Positions 1-8,900 are shown, counted from the stretch's first letter. The stretch: DNA of 61,995 nucleotides from Acidobacteriota bacterium (GCA_016929335.1 JAFGIY010000132.1:1-61995); one strand, 5' to 3'. The notes: generated by a model not told the origin, from the letters alone. Made by a program: numbers and translations.

Positions 1-4
1 AAGC

Positions 5-48
5 CAACCCTGAAAGGGTTGCGTATTCGCTCAACCCTTTCAGGGTTG
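5..48. repeat. perfect inverted repeat in gene-free window start
   Basis: CAACCCTGAAAGGGTTG at 5-21 is matched exactly in reverse complement at 32-48, and each arm is itself partly palindromic. The spacer is only about 10 nt. Positions 1-315 hold no credible gene; this element, the next one, and a small hairpin at 114-130 account for most of the visible structure. It looks like a REP-type intergenic element rather than a terminator, because no T-run follows. Confidence 0.75.
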
Positions 49-67
49 ACTCCAATGGCACATCATC

Positions 68-103
68 CCCAGGGTTGGCTGCAAAAACGCAGCCAACCCT
101 GGG
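68..103. repeat. second perfect inverted repeat, same core as 5-48
   Basis: CCCAGGGTTGGCTGC (68-82) and GCAGCCAACCCTGGG (89-103) form a perfect 15-bp stem with a 6-nt loop. The arms share the CAACCCT core with the neighbouring repeat at 5-48, so the two are probably members of one family. A further cagccg/cggctg hairpin follows at 114-130. Confidence 0.75.
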
Positions 104-315
104 CTTCGTTTCGCAGCCGTTTCGCGGCTGTTTGCCGGGTCCTCCATTATCATTCCAGTCTCAAATGTATAAACTCCAGAATCCGGCGCAGCCGGAGGTC
201 ACATGTGACAGATATCAGCCGACAGCTGACAGCTATCAGGTTTCAGGCTAAGAATAGATCTCGTTGCCCCCAAAACACCGGGTTTTAGCGCAGTATCACG
301 AATTCGTATGGATCC

Positions 316-1350
316 CTAATGGGTGTAATTTTCTGCGGCGGATATCAGTGCCTGGATATTTTCCGTCGGCGCGCCGGGAGGCATGCCGCCGCCGCATGAA
401 ACAATCAGGCGCGAATGATCCTCCAGCGCGTTCAACATCTCCATGACGGAGCGCGTTACGTCCGAGGGCGTGCCGGCGGCCAGAACATCCCGCGGCGGGA
501 TATTCCCCAGCAATGCGACCTTGTTGCCGGTCCATGCTTTCAATTCGGTCAGAGTGTGCTGCATGCCCGGATTGAGGAGGTTGATGCCGATCTCCGGCAA
601 ATAAGGCGCACAGACTTTGCATGGCGCATCGTTATGAAAAAACTTCACCGATACGTCCGAGCTGAACGCCCTTTTTAAATAGGGCAATGCAAAAACTTCA
701 AAGTCGCGACGGCTAATGAAGCCGACAATGTCATCCAGGAGCAGAATGCCGTCAATGGAAGGGAAGCATTCCCGCTGATAGTCTATCCATTCCACAAGAA
801 AATCCGTGGTGATGGTCAGCAGCCGCTGCATATATTCGGCATCCGTTTTAATCGCCATCAGGAACTCGGTGGCTCCCATCAGGAAGCTTGCTATGTTGAG
901 AGGACCGCGTGCTACGGCAAAGCGTATCCTATGGCCTGCTTTCTCGATTTCCGGCTGAAGATGCCGGAGCCGCTTGATTACAAATGGCAGCAATCCATCC
1001 TTGCGGGGATTCGGTTTTTCGAGGAATTCAACCTCCGCCGCAGACCGCAGCACTTTCCCGGCGAAAGGGAATTGATTCTCCTCCCATATGGACACTGCAC
1101 CGAAAGCCGATGGTTCCGTACACATCCCGTACTCAGACCAGAATCCGGGCAAAAACATGGTCTGAGGAAATGTTCGAATTGCATTGAGGTTGGCGTCCAG
1201 AAATCTGCGTTCATCCGTAAAATAGTCCAGGATGCTGATCCCGGACCAGTTCGGAAGCCATGGGCTGTCGATGATAAATCCGGTCGGCAATGCCGGGAGA
1301 GTATCCCCGCGAATTACGGAAAGAAGATCTTTCCATTGTTGGTCGTTCAT
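316..1350 (-). CDS. uroporphyrinogen decarboxylase-family protein (MtaA/CmuA-like)
   Basis: The 344-residue product resembles the uroporphyrinogen decarboxylase superfamily, in the branch that includes corrinoid/coenzyme M methyltransferases (MtaA, CmuA) as well as HemE. Visible family features are the central run RFAVARGPLNIASFLMG, the DGILLLDDIVGFIS segment, and the C-terminal GNIPPRDVLAAGTP and SCGGGMPPGAPTENI segments, the usual end of the TIM barrel. Such paralogues usually act in methyl transfer rather than heme synthesis. It stands alone here, converging with nothing upstream and divergent from the 1492 gene. No corrinoid protein or methyltransferase partner is next to it, so the substrate cannot be inferred. 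Confidence 0.75.
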   Translation of the reverse strand: MNDQQWKDLLSVIRGDTLPALPTGFIIDSPWLPNWSGISILDYFTDERRFLDANLNAIRTFPQTMFLPGFWSEYGMCTEPSAFGAVSIWEENQFPFAGKVLRSAAEVEFLEKPNPRKDGLLPFVIKRLRHLQPEIEKAGHRIRFAVARGPLNIASFLMGATEFLMAIKTDAEYMQRLLTITTDFLVEWIDYQRECFPSIDGILLLDDIVGFISRRDFEVFALPYLKRAFSSDVSVKFFHNDAPCKVCAPYLPEIGINLLNPGMQHTLTELKAWTGNKVALLGNIPPRDVLAAGTPSDVTRSVMEMLNALEDHSRLIVSCGGGMPPGAPTENIQALISAAENYTH

Positions 1351-1491
1351 AAGTCTCCTGCCTTGGCTGCAAATGGCTTTTGAGTATAGCGCACCTCAGC
1401 CGGGAGGAATGCCACGAATAATCAGGAATTTTTGTTCGTGATTATTCCCGACTTCCATGGGATACAATGCTTATTCAGACAGGAGGCAATT

Positions 1492-2787
1492 ATGCTGAAT
1501 CGAAGGTGTTTTTTGAGAAGCTGCATTGCAGGCGCCGGAGCACTGAGCGTCGCCGGCAAAGATATGGCTGAGCAGATTCTTGCTGCAGAGCGCGACGCGG
1601 CCGGATCGAATCCTGAGCAGATTGCGTCCAACGAAGACTTCTGGTTCATCATCCAGCAGGCATTTACCGAAGACCGCAATATCGTCAACCTGAACAACGG
1701 CACGATTCAGAACGGCCTGAGAATTGTCCAGGATGCAGTCCGCAGGCATAACGAATTTTCGGGGAACGCCGCCGCTCATTCCATGATGGTACTTGCAAAA
1801 GAAATTGAAAGCTGCAGGCGCCGGTTGGCTTCCCACCTGGGCTGCGATTCCGAAGAGGTAGCCATCTGTCGCAGCGGGACGGAGGCCGGCCACATTCCCA
1901 TCATGGGACTGGAACTCGAGCGCGGCGATGAGGTCATCACGACCAACATGGATTACCCGAAGCTGATCTCGGCATGGAAGCAGCGGCAGAAGCGCGAGGG
2001 AATAGTGCTGAAACTCGTTGCGCTCCCCTCTCCACCCGTGAAGCTCGATGAGTTTTATCGCCTTATTGAAGAGCAGGTGACGCCGAAGACCAGGCTGATC
2101 CACGTGTGCCACATGACCCACTGGACAGGTCAGATGGCGCCCGTCCGCCGGATTTCGGAAATGGCGCACTCAAAGGGAATCGAGGTGCTTGTGGACGGTG
2201 CGCACGGATTCATGCATGTTCCTTTCAAGCTGAGCGATCTCGGGTGCGATTACTACACGGCAAGTCTGCACAAGTGGCTGATGGCTCCGCCCGGGAATGG
2301 CTGCGTGCGCATTCCGAAGGACCGGATTCCCAGGATATGGCCGCTGACGCCTCCATGGATGGATGATCCGAAAGACATCCGGCGCTACGAAGATGTCGGC
2401 ACTCGCATGCCGGCGAACCGGGTCGCCATCGCTGAGGCCATCACCTTCAACGACGGCATCGGCATCGAGAGGAAATCGGCCCGCATCCGATATTTGCGGG
2501 ATCGCTGGGCCGGTCGATTGCGTAACCTCCCCCGAGTGAGGTTTTACTCGAGCCTGGATCCGGCCGAATCCTGCGGTATCGCTACATTTGGAGTCGAAGG
2601 CATGGATATGGGGAAACTTGCCCAGCACCTGTTTGATAAATGGGGAATCGTCGTGTCGCCGATGAAGCATCCCGACGGATTGATTGATGGAATCCGCGTG
2701 GTGGTGAACGTATCGCTGTCGGCAAAGGAAATCGATTACTTTGCCGACGTCATGGAAACCGTCATTAAAAAAGGACTGCCTGCGTAG
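1492..2787 (+). CDS. class V aminotransferase-fold protein with Tat-type signal
   Basis: PLP-dependent protein of the class V aminotransferase/isopenicillin N epimerase-like group, 431 residues. The start at 1492 follows an AGGAGG at about 1480-1485 and gives an N-terminus with two Arg, then a hydrophobic GAGALSV stretch, typical of a Tat or Sec signal. Upstream in-frame codons to 1432 are not needed. The PLP-binding region is visible as VDGAHGFMHVPF followed by DYYTASLHKWL, in which the Lys of LHKW is the expected Schiff-base residue. Isopenicillin N epimerase-like members have diverse epimerase, lyase and desulfurase roles, so the substrate is unknown. An exported PLP enzyme would need a cofactor loaded before Tat export. 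Confidence 0.8.
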   Translation: MLNRRCFLRSCIAGAGALSVAGKDMAEQILAAERDAAGSNPEQIASNEDFWFIIQQAFTEDRNIVNLNNGTIQNGLRIVQDAVRRHNEFSGNAAAHSMMVLAKEIESCRRRLASHLGCDSEEVAICRSGTEAGHIPIMGLELERGDEVITTNMDYPKLISAWKQRQKREGIVLKLVALPSPPVKLDEFYRLIEEQVTPKTRLIHVCHMTHWTGQMAPVRRISEMAHSKGIEVLVDGAHGFMHVPFKLSDLGCDYYTASLHKWLMAPPGNGCVRIPKDRIPRIWPLTPPWMDDPKDIRRYEDVGTRMPANRVAIAEAITFNDGIGIERKSARIRYLRDRWAGRLRNLPRVRFYSSLDPAESCGIATFGVEGMDMGKLAQHLFDKWGIVVSPMKHPDGLIDGIRVVVNVSLSAKEIDYFADVMETVIKKGLPA

Positions 2788-2829
2788 CTTCTCCGGTAGA
2801 TTGAATCGTTCCTGGCGTTTCAGCCGGGA

Positions 2830-3552
2830 TCAATTTTTATAATAATGATACTTTGCCATCCGGGCTTCTATCATGGCGATGCGCCTCCGGATCCTCTTGT
2901 TGGGATTCGTAGGGCTGTAGCGGCGCGGATTGATAATAACCGCGGCGAGCGCCGCCGCTTCGTTGCCGGACAGTTCGGAACAGGACTTCCGGTAATATGC
3001 TCGGGCGGCGGCTTCCGCTCCATAAATGCCATCTCCCCACTCGATCGTATTGAGATAGATTTCAAAAATGCGCTTTTTAGTGAGATGACGTTCGAGAGAG
3101 AGCGTCAATAAAAGCTCTTTGAGCTTCCGGACCGGATTCTTGGAAGGAGATAGGTACAGGTTTTTCGCCAGTTGCTGGGTGATGGTGCTTGCCCCTCTTG
3201 CAAACTCCATCTTTTCCACATTGATTTTCAGGGCTTCCTTTATTTCCTTGTAATCCAGTCCCTCATGCTGAAAAAAGGCTGCATCTTCCGCGATCAGGAC
3301 CGCATTCTTGAGATTCGGCGAGATGTCCCGAAGCGGCTTCCAGACCTGACTTTGACGAGGCTTCTTCCCTTTTGAGCGCGCTTCGCGGTTGCGCATCTCC
3401 ATCCATGCCGTGGATTTGGGATTTTTGTCCGCGAGCACGGCAACGTCGGGGTACGTGATCCATTCATAAACCGCATAGGCCGCCATAGCCATGCATAGAA
3501 TAAACAGAAGACTGCGTATTCGGCGTCCGGGTCTGAAAAGATCTCTCAACAT
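2830..3552 (-). CDS. mtgA: monofunctional peptidoglycan glycosyltransferase MtgA
   Basis: Family GT51 enzyme that polymerises lipid II into glycan strands at the inner membrane. The product of about 240 residues has the usual MtgA length. One N-terminal membrane anchor lies within the first 35 residues. The GT51 motifs are all present: EDAAFFQHEG with the catalytic Glu, RGASTITQQLAKNLY, the KELLLTLSLE helix, and EIYLNTIEWG. There is no transpeptidase domain, so it is monofunctional rather than a class A PBP. The ATG at 3552 is preferred over a GTG at 3564 because GGAAG sits just upstream of it. It converges with the 1492 gene and is divergent from the thioredoxin-fold gene at 3685. Confidence 0.9.
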   Translation of the reverse strand: MLRDLFRPGRRIRSLLFILCMAMAAYAVYEWITYPDVAVLADKNPKSTAWMEMRNREARSKGKKPRQSQVWKPLRDISPNLKNAVLIAEDAAFFQHEGLDYKEIKEALKINVEKMEFARGASTITQQLAKNLYLSPSKNPVRKLKELLLTLSLERHLTKKRIFEIYLNTIEWGDGIYGAEAAARAYYRKSCSELSGNEAAALAAVIINPRRYSPTNPNKRIRRRIAMIEARMAKYHYYKN

Positions 3553-3684
3553 ACTGTCTTCCACACAGACATATGACGAATCGCTGTCCTGATCATTAAA
3601 GATGTAATTAAATGTCTGTTAGTTCCTGAACGCCTCAATGCTATCCTGACAAGCGCAATGAAGCCAGAGCAAAGGAATATACCC

Positions 3685-4728
3685 ATGTCAGCTTACCGCA
3701 TAGTCACAATTTTATTGCTTCCGCCGATCCTCTGCATTCCCAGCCTCCACGCCAAAGACCCGAAAGGCGTTCCGGTTGCACAGGTCGGAGGCGATAAAAT
3801 CACCGAAAGCCAGATGCAGAAGGATATCGGGACGGAAATCTACGAAGCCGAAATCGACTTGTATAAATTAAAGAAAAGCTGGATCGAGCAAAGAGCGAGG
3901 ACTCTCCTTTTCGAACAGGCGGCGAAAAAGGCCGGACTATCGATGGAAGACTGGCAAACCCAGGAGATAGAAAACAAGGTGGTTCCTCCTTCCCAGGATG
4001 AAGTAGAAGCAGTAGCGAAACAGATCCTGCGCCGGCAGAAAACCACCGGCCAGCCTGATGAGGCGCAGCTTGCCCAGGCAGAAACGCAGGCTATTGGGGC
4101 GCTTATGCGCCGGCAGATCTCAAGGCGAGCGGACGAAATCTATAAAGAGCTGGTCAAGAAGCAACCGGTCAAAATCCTGCTGAAGAAGCCCGAAATTCCA
4201 AAGGTGAATGTGACTTTTTCTCCCCGTAACCCGGTATCCGGTCCGGCGAAAGCCCCGATCACCATTATTGCGTTTACAGATTTCCAGTGTTCCTACTGCA
4301 GGAGGGGGCATGAAACCATGAAGGAAATCGCCAAAGCCTATCCGGGCAAAATTCGCTTTGTGCACCGGCAGTATCCGTTGGATTCACATCCGCGCGCCGG
4401 AGCTGCAGCGGAGGCCGCTCTCTGCGCGGGAGATCAGGAGCAGTTCTGGCCGTATGCCGACAAATTGTTTGCCAACCAGCAGAGATTCGGGGACGCCGAT
4501 TTTCTCAAATACGCGGAAGAACTCAAGTTGAACGTTATCCAGTTTAAAGAGTGCATGAGCAGTCATAAGTATAAAGATCAGATCGAGGGGGATATAGCGG
4601 ACGGCAAGCGCTTCGGAGTGCGCGGAACCCCGGCGTTTTTCATCAACGGACGCCTTGTACCCGGCGCGCAACCGCTCGAGAATTTTGCCGAAGTGATAGA
4701 CGAAGAACTCGCTCGGAAGAGAAAATAG
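3685..4728 (+). CDS. exported DsbA-like thioredoxin-fold protein with SurA-like N-terminal region
   Basis: The start at 3685 is chosen because AAAGGAA precedes it and the N-terminus is then a clean signal peptide ending SLHA; an upstream ATG at 3658 would add nine residues. The mature N-terminal half (roughly 25-170) is helical and resembles the SurA/trigger-factor-like chaperone region seen in many exported DsbA-type proteins. The C-terminal half is a Thioredoxin_4/DsbA domain: FTDFQCSYCRRGHETMKEI carries the CxxC active site, FVHRQYPLDSHPRA follows, and FGVRGTPAFFINGRLVPGA contains the cis-Pro loop. The likely role is disulfide formation or isomerisation of periplasmic proteins. It is followed by a pseudouridine synthase 20 nt downstream. 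Confidence 0.85.
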   Translation: MSAYRIVTILLLPPILCIPSLHAKDPKGVPVAQVGGDKITESQMQKDIGTEIYEAEIDLYKLKKSWIEQRARTLLFEQAAKKAGLSMEDWQTQEIENKVVPPSQDEVEAVAKQILRRQKTTGQPDEAQLAQAETQAIGALMRRQISRRADEIYKELVKKQPVKILLKKPEIPKVNVTFSPRNPVSGPAKAPITIIAFTDFQCSYCRRGHETMKEIAKAYPGKIRFVHRQYPLDSHPRAGAAAEAALCAGDQEQFWPYADKLFANQQRFGDADFLKYAEELKLNVIQFKECMSSHKYKDQIEGDIADGKRFGVRGTPAFFINGRLVPGAQPLENFAEVIDEELARKRK

Positions 4729-4748
4729 CCGGAACGCGGAAGACAGAT

Positions 4749-5510
4749 ATGAAATCAAAAAGTGCAATGACGTTGGACAGGGTACTCTCGCGCTTCGGCC
4801 TGGCATCCCGAAGCGAAGCGCGTGAAGCAATTCTGTCAGGGCGCGTCAAGGTGAATGGCCGCGTGATCCGGGATCCCGATCTCTGGGTCAGACCGGCTGC
4901 GGATGCCATCCATCTGGATGGAAAGCGTCTCCGTCGGGTGCGCAAAGTCTACCTGTTGTTCTACAAGCCTAAAGGCATTATCACCAGCCATGGCGATCCG
5001 GAGGGAAGGAAGACTGTTTATGACTGTCTTGGCGCCGGAGTACCCTGGGTTTCACCTGTGGGAAGACTGGATAAAGATACCTCCGGATTGCTTCTGTTGA
5101 CCAATGACACCGATTTTGCCGACCATGTTATGGATCCCGCGTCAAAGATTCCCAAAACCTACCTGGTAAAAGCAAATACTCTGGTCAGCGATGAATGCAT
5201 TAACAGGCTGTCGCAGGGAATGGAATTGAAGCGCGGGGACCGGGCAGAACCTCAGAGCGTCCGACGGGTAGAAGACCGCGGCAAATACAGCTGGTTGGAG
5301 ATTGTGCTTACAGAAGGCAAGAACCGGGAAGTGCGGCGGCTGCTGGAAGCCGTTGGGCTAAAAACGCTCAAGCTGGTACGGACACGTATCGGTCCGTGCA
5401 CACTCGAGGGACTGCAGGTCGGTCAGTTTCGGATACTTCTGCCGGCGGAACGGTCACTTTTCTATGCGGGAAAAACGATTCGAGATTCGAGATTCGAAAT
5501 TCATGATTAA
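4749..5510 (+). CDS. rRNA pseudouridine synthase, RsuA/RluB family
   Basis: The 253-residue product has an N-terminal S4 RNA-binding domain (TLDRVLSRFGLASRSEAREAI onwards) and a catalytic domain with VSPVGRLDKDTSGLLLLTNDT, in which the Asp of RLDKDTSG is the nucleophile. ILTEGKNREVRRLL-type residues near 195-210 complete the RsuA/RluB/RluE signature. It should isomerise a uridine in 16S or 23S rRNA; RluB or RsuA cannot be separated by eye. The last ten codons (IRDSRFEIHD) lie in a palindromic repeat that begins at about 5477. The native protein therefore probably ended earlier and was extended by the repeat. Confidence 0.88.
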   Translation: MKSKSAMTLDRVLSRFGLASRSEAREAILSGRVKVNGRVIRDPDLWVRPAADAIHLDGKRLRRVRKVYLLFYKPKGIITSHGDPEGRKTVYDCLGAGVPWVSPVGRLDKDTSGLLLLTNDTDFADHVMDPASKIPKTYLVKANTLVSDECINRLSQGMELKRGDRAEPQSVRRVEDRGKYSWLEIVLTEGKNREVRRLLEAVGLKTLKLVRTRIGPCTLEGLQVGQFRILLPAERSLFYAGKTIRDSRFEIHD

Positions 5511-5619
5511 AACGCCGGGAACGTTCTTAATCCCCGGATTCAAAATGCAAACCTAAGCAGTAATCCTAGCTTCATAGAGTTTTCCTATTCCACAATCTCG
5601 AATTTCGAATCTCGAATCA
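5477..5619. repeat. palindromic repeat pair (GATTCGAGATTCGAAATT family)
   Basis: The left arm (about 5477-5508) reads gattcgagattcgagattc and continues as gaaattcatgatt. The right arm (about 5594-5618) is near its reverse complement, aatctcgaatttcgaatc and onwards. About 85 nt lie between. The left arm overlaps the 3' end of the pseudouridine synthase gene. The same family occurs at 7010-7060 and 17147-17314. Confidence 0.75.
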
Positions 5620-5688
5620 GATAAACACCGAATCTCCTTGTTTTAATTTCTTTTTGTCTTATGTGCGTTTCGTGATAGGAAATTGTTC

Positions 5689-7011
5689 ATGCTGCAGAGA
5701 CTGTTCAAGCTGAAGGAACACAATACGAATGTGAGAACGGAAGTAATAGCGGGGATCACCACCTTCATGACCCTGTCCTACATTATTTTTGTGCAGCCGA
5801 CAGTGCTTTCCGCCTGCGGTATGGACTTTGGAGCGGTGCTGGTTGCCACCTGCGCCGCGAGTGCGATATCCACCTTTTTAATGGGTCTCTATGCCAACTA
5901 CCCGATAGCGCTTGCGCCTGGAATGGGGCAGAACTTCTTTTTCGCCTATACGGTCGTGCTGCAGATGGGCATTTCATGGGAGAAGGCCTTGGGAGCAGTC
6001 TTCATTTCCGGCGCGCTGTTTCTGGTCCTCTCGCTCTTTGGCTTCCGGGAAAAACTGATCGACGGCATTCCGCAGTCACTAAAGGAAGCCATTGCGGTCG
6101 GCATCGGCCTTTTCGTCGCAATGATCGGATTCCAATGGTCCGGAATTATTGTGGGATCTCCGAGCACTCTGGTCAGCCTCGGTTCTCTGCGCAGCGCGCC
6201 TGTGCTTCTATCTCTATGCGGCCTGCTCCTGACGGTCGTTCTGGTTGCCGCCCGTGTCCGCGGCGCCCTTCTATGGGGAATTCTGGCAACCGCTCTGGGA
6301 GGCTTGCCTCTCGGAGTCGTTCACTATCACGGAGTTTTCGGGCATGTTCCTTCTTTGGCGCCCACCCTCTTCAAGCTTGATATTGCGGGCGCTTTCGACC
6401 TGGGATTGGTCAGCGTCATATTCGTATTTTTCTTTCTTGCGCTCTTTGATTCTGTCGGAACCCTGATCGGCGTCAGCAGCCAGGCAGGTCTTCTGGTGAA
6501 CGGCAAACTGCCTCGTGCGCGGGAAGCTCTTTCAGCGGATGCCTTCGGCTCGATCTCCGGCGCCGTTTTCGGGACCTCAACCGTAACGGCCTATGTTGAA
6601 AGCGCGGCCGGCGTTTCGGAAGGCGGCAGAACCGGACTGGCCAACATGGTCACCGGCATACTCATGCTTGCGTCACTGTTTCTCTATCCTCTATCCCGGA
6701 TGGCGGGAGAAGGGTTGAAGCTGCAGAATGGCTTTCAGATCTATCCTGTGGTAGCGCCGGCTTTGATAGTAGTCGGAAGCATGATGCTGCGCAACGTCAG
6801 CCGGATACGCTGGGACGACGCAACGGAAGCAATCCCGGCGTTCCTGACGATGGTTATCATGCCCTTTGCGTTCAGCATTACGGAAGGCATCGCCTTTGGA
6901 TTCATTTCATATGCGCTTTTGAAGCTTGTCGCACGGCGAGGGCGCGAGGTTCACGGGCTGGTATATTTGTTTGCGGTTCTGTTTATCGTCCGCTACATAT
7001 TCCTTAATTGA
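5689..7011 (+). CDS. NCS2-family purine/pyrimidine permease (AzgA-like)
   Basis: Inner-membrane proton-coupled nucleobase transporter of about 440 residues and 12 or so hydrophobic segments. The N-terminus (REVIAGITTFMTLSYI-type, here TEVIAGITTFMTLSYIIFVQ) and ANYPIALAPGMGQNFFFAY are diagnostic of the AzgA/PbuG adenine-guanine-hypoxanthine group. ALFDSVGTLIGVSSQAG and GTSTVTAYVESAAGVSEGG form the second substrate-site repeat. ATG 5689 is preferred over an in-frame TTG at 5683. The stop codon abuts a palindromic repeat that separates it from the convergent anti-sigma gene. No purine metabolism genes are adjacent. Confidence 0.9.
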   Translation: MLQRLFKLKEHNTNVRTEVIAGITTFMTLSYIIFVQPTVLSACGMDFGAVLVATCAASAISTFLMGLYANYPIALAPGMGQNFFFAYTVVLQMGISWEKALGAVFISGALFLVLSLFGFREKLIDGIPQSLKEAIAVGIGLFVAMIGFQWSGIIVGSPSTLVSLGSLRSAPVLLSLCGLLLTVVLVAARVRGALLWGILATALGGLPLGVVHYHGVFGHVPSLAPTLFKLDIAGAFDLGLVSVIFVFFFLALFDSVGTLIGVSSQAGLLVNGKLPRAREALSADAFGSISGAVFGTSTVTAYVESAAGVSEGGRTGLANMVTGILMLASLFLYPLSRMAGEGLKLQNGFQIYPVVAPALIVVGSMMLRNVSRIRWDDATEAIPAFLTMVIMPFAFSITEGIAFGFISYALLKLVARRGREVHGLVYLFAVLFIVRYIFLN

Positions 7012-7060
7012 TTCGAAATTCGAAATTCGAGATTCGAGATTAATCTCGAATCTCGAATAT
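7010..7060. terminator. palindromic repeat between convergent genes, probable bidirectional terminator
   Basis: Arms gattcgagatta / taatctcgaatc meet almost without a loop near 7041, preceded by extra gattcgaaatt units. It sits exactly between the stop of the permease (7011) and the stop of the anti-sigma gene (7065). It belongs to the repeat family at 5477 and 17147. Confidence 0.6.
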
Positions 7061-7064
7061 TTTC

Positions 7065-7841
7065 CTAGTTGTAGACGTAAACCCTGCTGACTATAAGCAC
7101 CAGGTAAGAAGGTACGGCCTGGCCATTTTTGCTGGCGGGCCGGCAGCGGGCGGACGAAATCACCTCACTCACGCTCCGCAGAAGATTTTCATCGGAGGGA
7201 GGCTCCAGAACGGTCTGCATTTTGGACCTGCCGATCGGATCGATTGTAGCTACAACAGAGAGTGTGTCATCCTCGGCGTGCTGCGGATTGCTCTTGCCCA
7301 ATTCATCGAGATAGCGGTAGTGAATCGCCGATGGTTGTGCGTCGCGTCCCGGGGGCACTTTCGCCGGAGGCGTTCCAAATTTCGCCTGAACATTCCGGAA
7401 GACCTTTTTGCTGTAATCGGAGGGATTGACGATCCGATCCTGGTTCGGATCGGTGGCTTCAACAGGAGTAGGTTTAATCCCATTAGCGATTAATACAACC
7501 AGCATCGCCGTCATGACGGTTCCCAGGATTCTGTTCGACCACCATGTCCCATCGATTGTGCGTATTAAGGACCATTGACGTTCCAATGCCTCACGCAGCT
7601 GTACCCGCCAGCCGTTTTTGATATAGCTGGTTACCTGATGCTGCACCAGATCGTGTAAATATTCGGGCGCCCGGATGTCGTTCAGCGACCTGAGTCGGTC
7701 GTGAACGGCGGAAATTCCACTGAGTTCTTTCCGGCATCGGGCGCACTGGTTCAGGTGCTGAGAAACCTGTATTGCGGTCTCTGCATCCAGAGCCTCATCG
7801 AAATATTCGGAAAGCAGTGGTAATACCTTCTCACATAACAT
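7065..7841 (-). CDS. membrane anti-sigma factor (zinc-finger HC2) with TonB-like C-terminal domain
   Basis: The first 50 residues form an anti-sigma zinc finger: HLNQCARCRKEL supplies the H-x3-C-x2-C ligands. A single membrane segment follows near residues 108-122 (GTVMTAMLVVLIANGI). The C-terminal part (about 170-258) is periplasmic. Its pattern of strand, basic strand, then SSARCRPASKNGQAVPSYLVL resembles the TonB C-terminal fold used in energy transducers. It lies 13 nt downstream of the ECF sigma factor gene on the same strand, the standard arrangement in which it sequesters that sigma factor at the membrane. A sensor domain of TonB type on an anti-sigma factor is the unusual element; the fold assignment is an inference. 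Confidence 0.75.
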   Translation of the reverse strand: MLCEKVLPLLSEYFDEALDAETAIQVSQHLNQCARCRKELSGISAVHDRLRSLNDIRAPEYLHDLVQHQVTSYIKNGWRVQLREALERQWSLIRTIDGTWWSNRILGTVMTAMLVVLIANGIKPTPVEATDPNQDRIVNPSDYSKKVFRNVQAKFGTPPAKVPPGRDAQPSAIHYRYLDELGKSNPQHAEDDTLSVVATIDPIGRSKMQTVLEPPSDENLLRSVSEVISSARCRPASKNGQAVPSYLVLIVSRVYVYN

Positions 7842-7854
7842 GGCAACCTCTGAT

Positions 7855-8475
7855 TCAACTCATTGTTCCCTGAAAGCGTCGTTTTAGTTCCTCCCGTCCC
7901 CTGGCAATCCGGGACTTGACAGTGCCAAGAGATACATTCAGGGATTCTGCAATTTCTTCATAGGATAAACCTTCGATGTCCCGCATAATAACCGCCATTC
8001 TTTGCTGAATAGGCAGCTCGCGAAGCTTGCGCTCGATTTCCGAGCGCTCTTCCTGCAGCAGAAGAGCTTCCTCGGGCGATTGGGCTTCCGATCTCAGATT
8101 TAATGCAGTCTCACGATTGGGGCCCTTGGACAAATGCTCTTCCAGCGATACTGCTCCTTTGCGTCGAAGACGATTCCACCAGCGGAACCGGTTCGCCGCC
8201 CTATGAGCGGCTATGCAGTAAATCCATGTTTTTAAAGAAGATTCCCCCCTAAAGGTATCCATTTTTCGGTAAATCGTGAGGAATACTTCCTGTGAAACGT
8301 CCAAAGCCTCCTCCCGATCTCCCAGGATTTGATACACCAGCCCATAAACCATCGAATTGAAGCGCTCGAACAATTCTTCAAAAGTCAGACCAATCCTGGA
8401 ATTAGCCCGATCCAGGATCGTTCCCCGGGCTACTGCACCGTCATCTTCGTGCAGCGTCAGCTCATCAGGATACAT
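7855..8475 (-). CDS. ECF (RpoE-like) RNA polymerase sigma factor
   Basis: A sigma-70 family ECF factor of about 206 residues from the ATG at 8475; a TTG at 8535 would add twenty residues of low plausibility and overlap the upstream gene. Region 2 is visible as FEELFERFNSMVYGLVYQIL, DREEALDVSQEVFLTIYRK and FRGESSLKTWIYCIAAHRAA. Region 4 is visible as LPIQQRMAVIMRDIEGLSYE followed by EIAESLNVSLGTVKSRIARG, the helix-turn-helix that reads the -35 element. It should direct RNA polymerase to a small regulon, normally including its own promoter, and be held inactive by the anti-sigma factor at 7065-7841. Confidence 0.92.
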   Translation of the reverse strand: MYPDELTLHEDDGAVARGTILDRANSRIGLTFEELFERFNSMVYGLVYQILGDREEALDVSQEVFLTIYRKMDTFRGESSLKTWIYCIAAHRAANRFRWWNRLRRKGAVSLEEHLSKGPNRETALNLRSEAQSPEEALLLQEERSEIERKLRELPIQQRMAVIMRDIEGLSYEEIAESLNVSLGTVKSRIARGREELKRRFQGTMS

Positions 8476-8531
8476 AGGGCCATCCCTGTTTTGGTTAGGG
8501 CATTCTACTTGTCTTACTACTGAGACATTAT

Positions 8532-8900
8532 TCAAAGTAAAAAAGTTCCAAAACCATTAAAAAAAGCCTTGTAACTCCGATCCCTTCCCCGGACCTGAAG
8601 CCTCTCAGGCGCCAGCATTTCGTCCAATTCTTCCGGAGTCAGGATCTGAACCTTTTCCAGATATGCGGAAATCCGCAGGAGCAATCTCATTCGCGAGTTA
8701 GGATCCGGAGCAGCGGATAGGTGTGCATTCAGACGCGCATGCAGGTGTATGAGATCGGTCCCTGAGGGAGCTTTCTGGGCCAGCGATTGTTCCACGACAT
8801 ACTGAACCAGAGAAGGAGAATAATGCTTCGCCGCTCCGTAGAGAGCGAAGGCAAAAGCGAGCAGAAAGCCTACAACGATCAATCGCTTTTGAATGGTCAT
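8532..8900 (-). CDS. small membrane-anchored protein of unknown function, upstream of the sigma factor
   Basis: I do not recognise this 122-residue product. It has one N-terminal hydrophobic helix (residues 8-24) and then a soluble, mostly helical part with Leu-rich and Arg-rich segments (HLHARLNAHL, RMRLLLRISAYLEK). The orientation is likely periplasmic. It is on the same strand as the sigma/anti-sigma pair, and its stop is about 55 nt from the sigma start, so co-transcription is likely. A role in the same signalling circuit is plausible but not shown. The 247 nt upstream (8901-9147) hold no gene and probably the divergent promoters. Confidence 0.6.
   Translation of the reverse strand: MTIQKRLIVVGFLLAFAFALYGAAKHYSPSLVQYVVEQSLAQKAPSGTDLIHLHARLNAHLSAAPDPNSRMRLLLRISAYLEKVQILTPEELDEMLAPERLQVRGRDRSYKAFFNGFGTFLL

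Noticed and set aside
1..130. Possible CRISPR array
   Set aside because: The repeats are inverted, not direct, with unequal units and no spacers of constant length.
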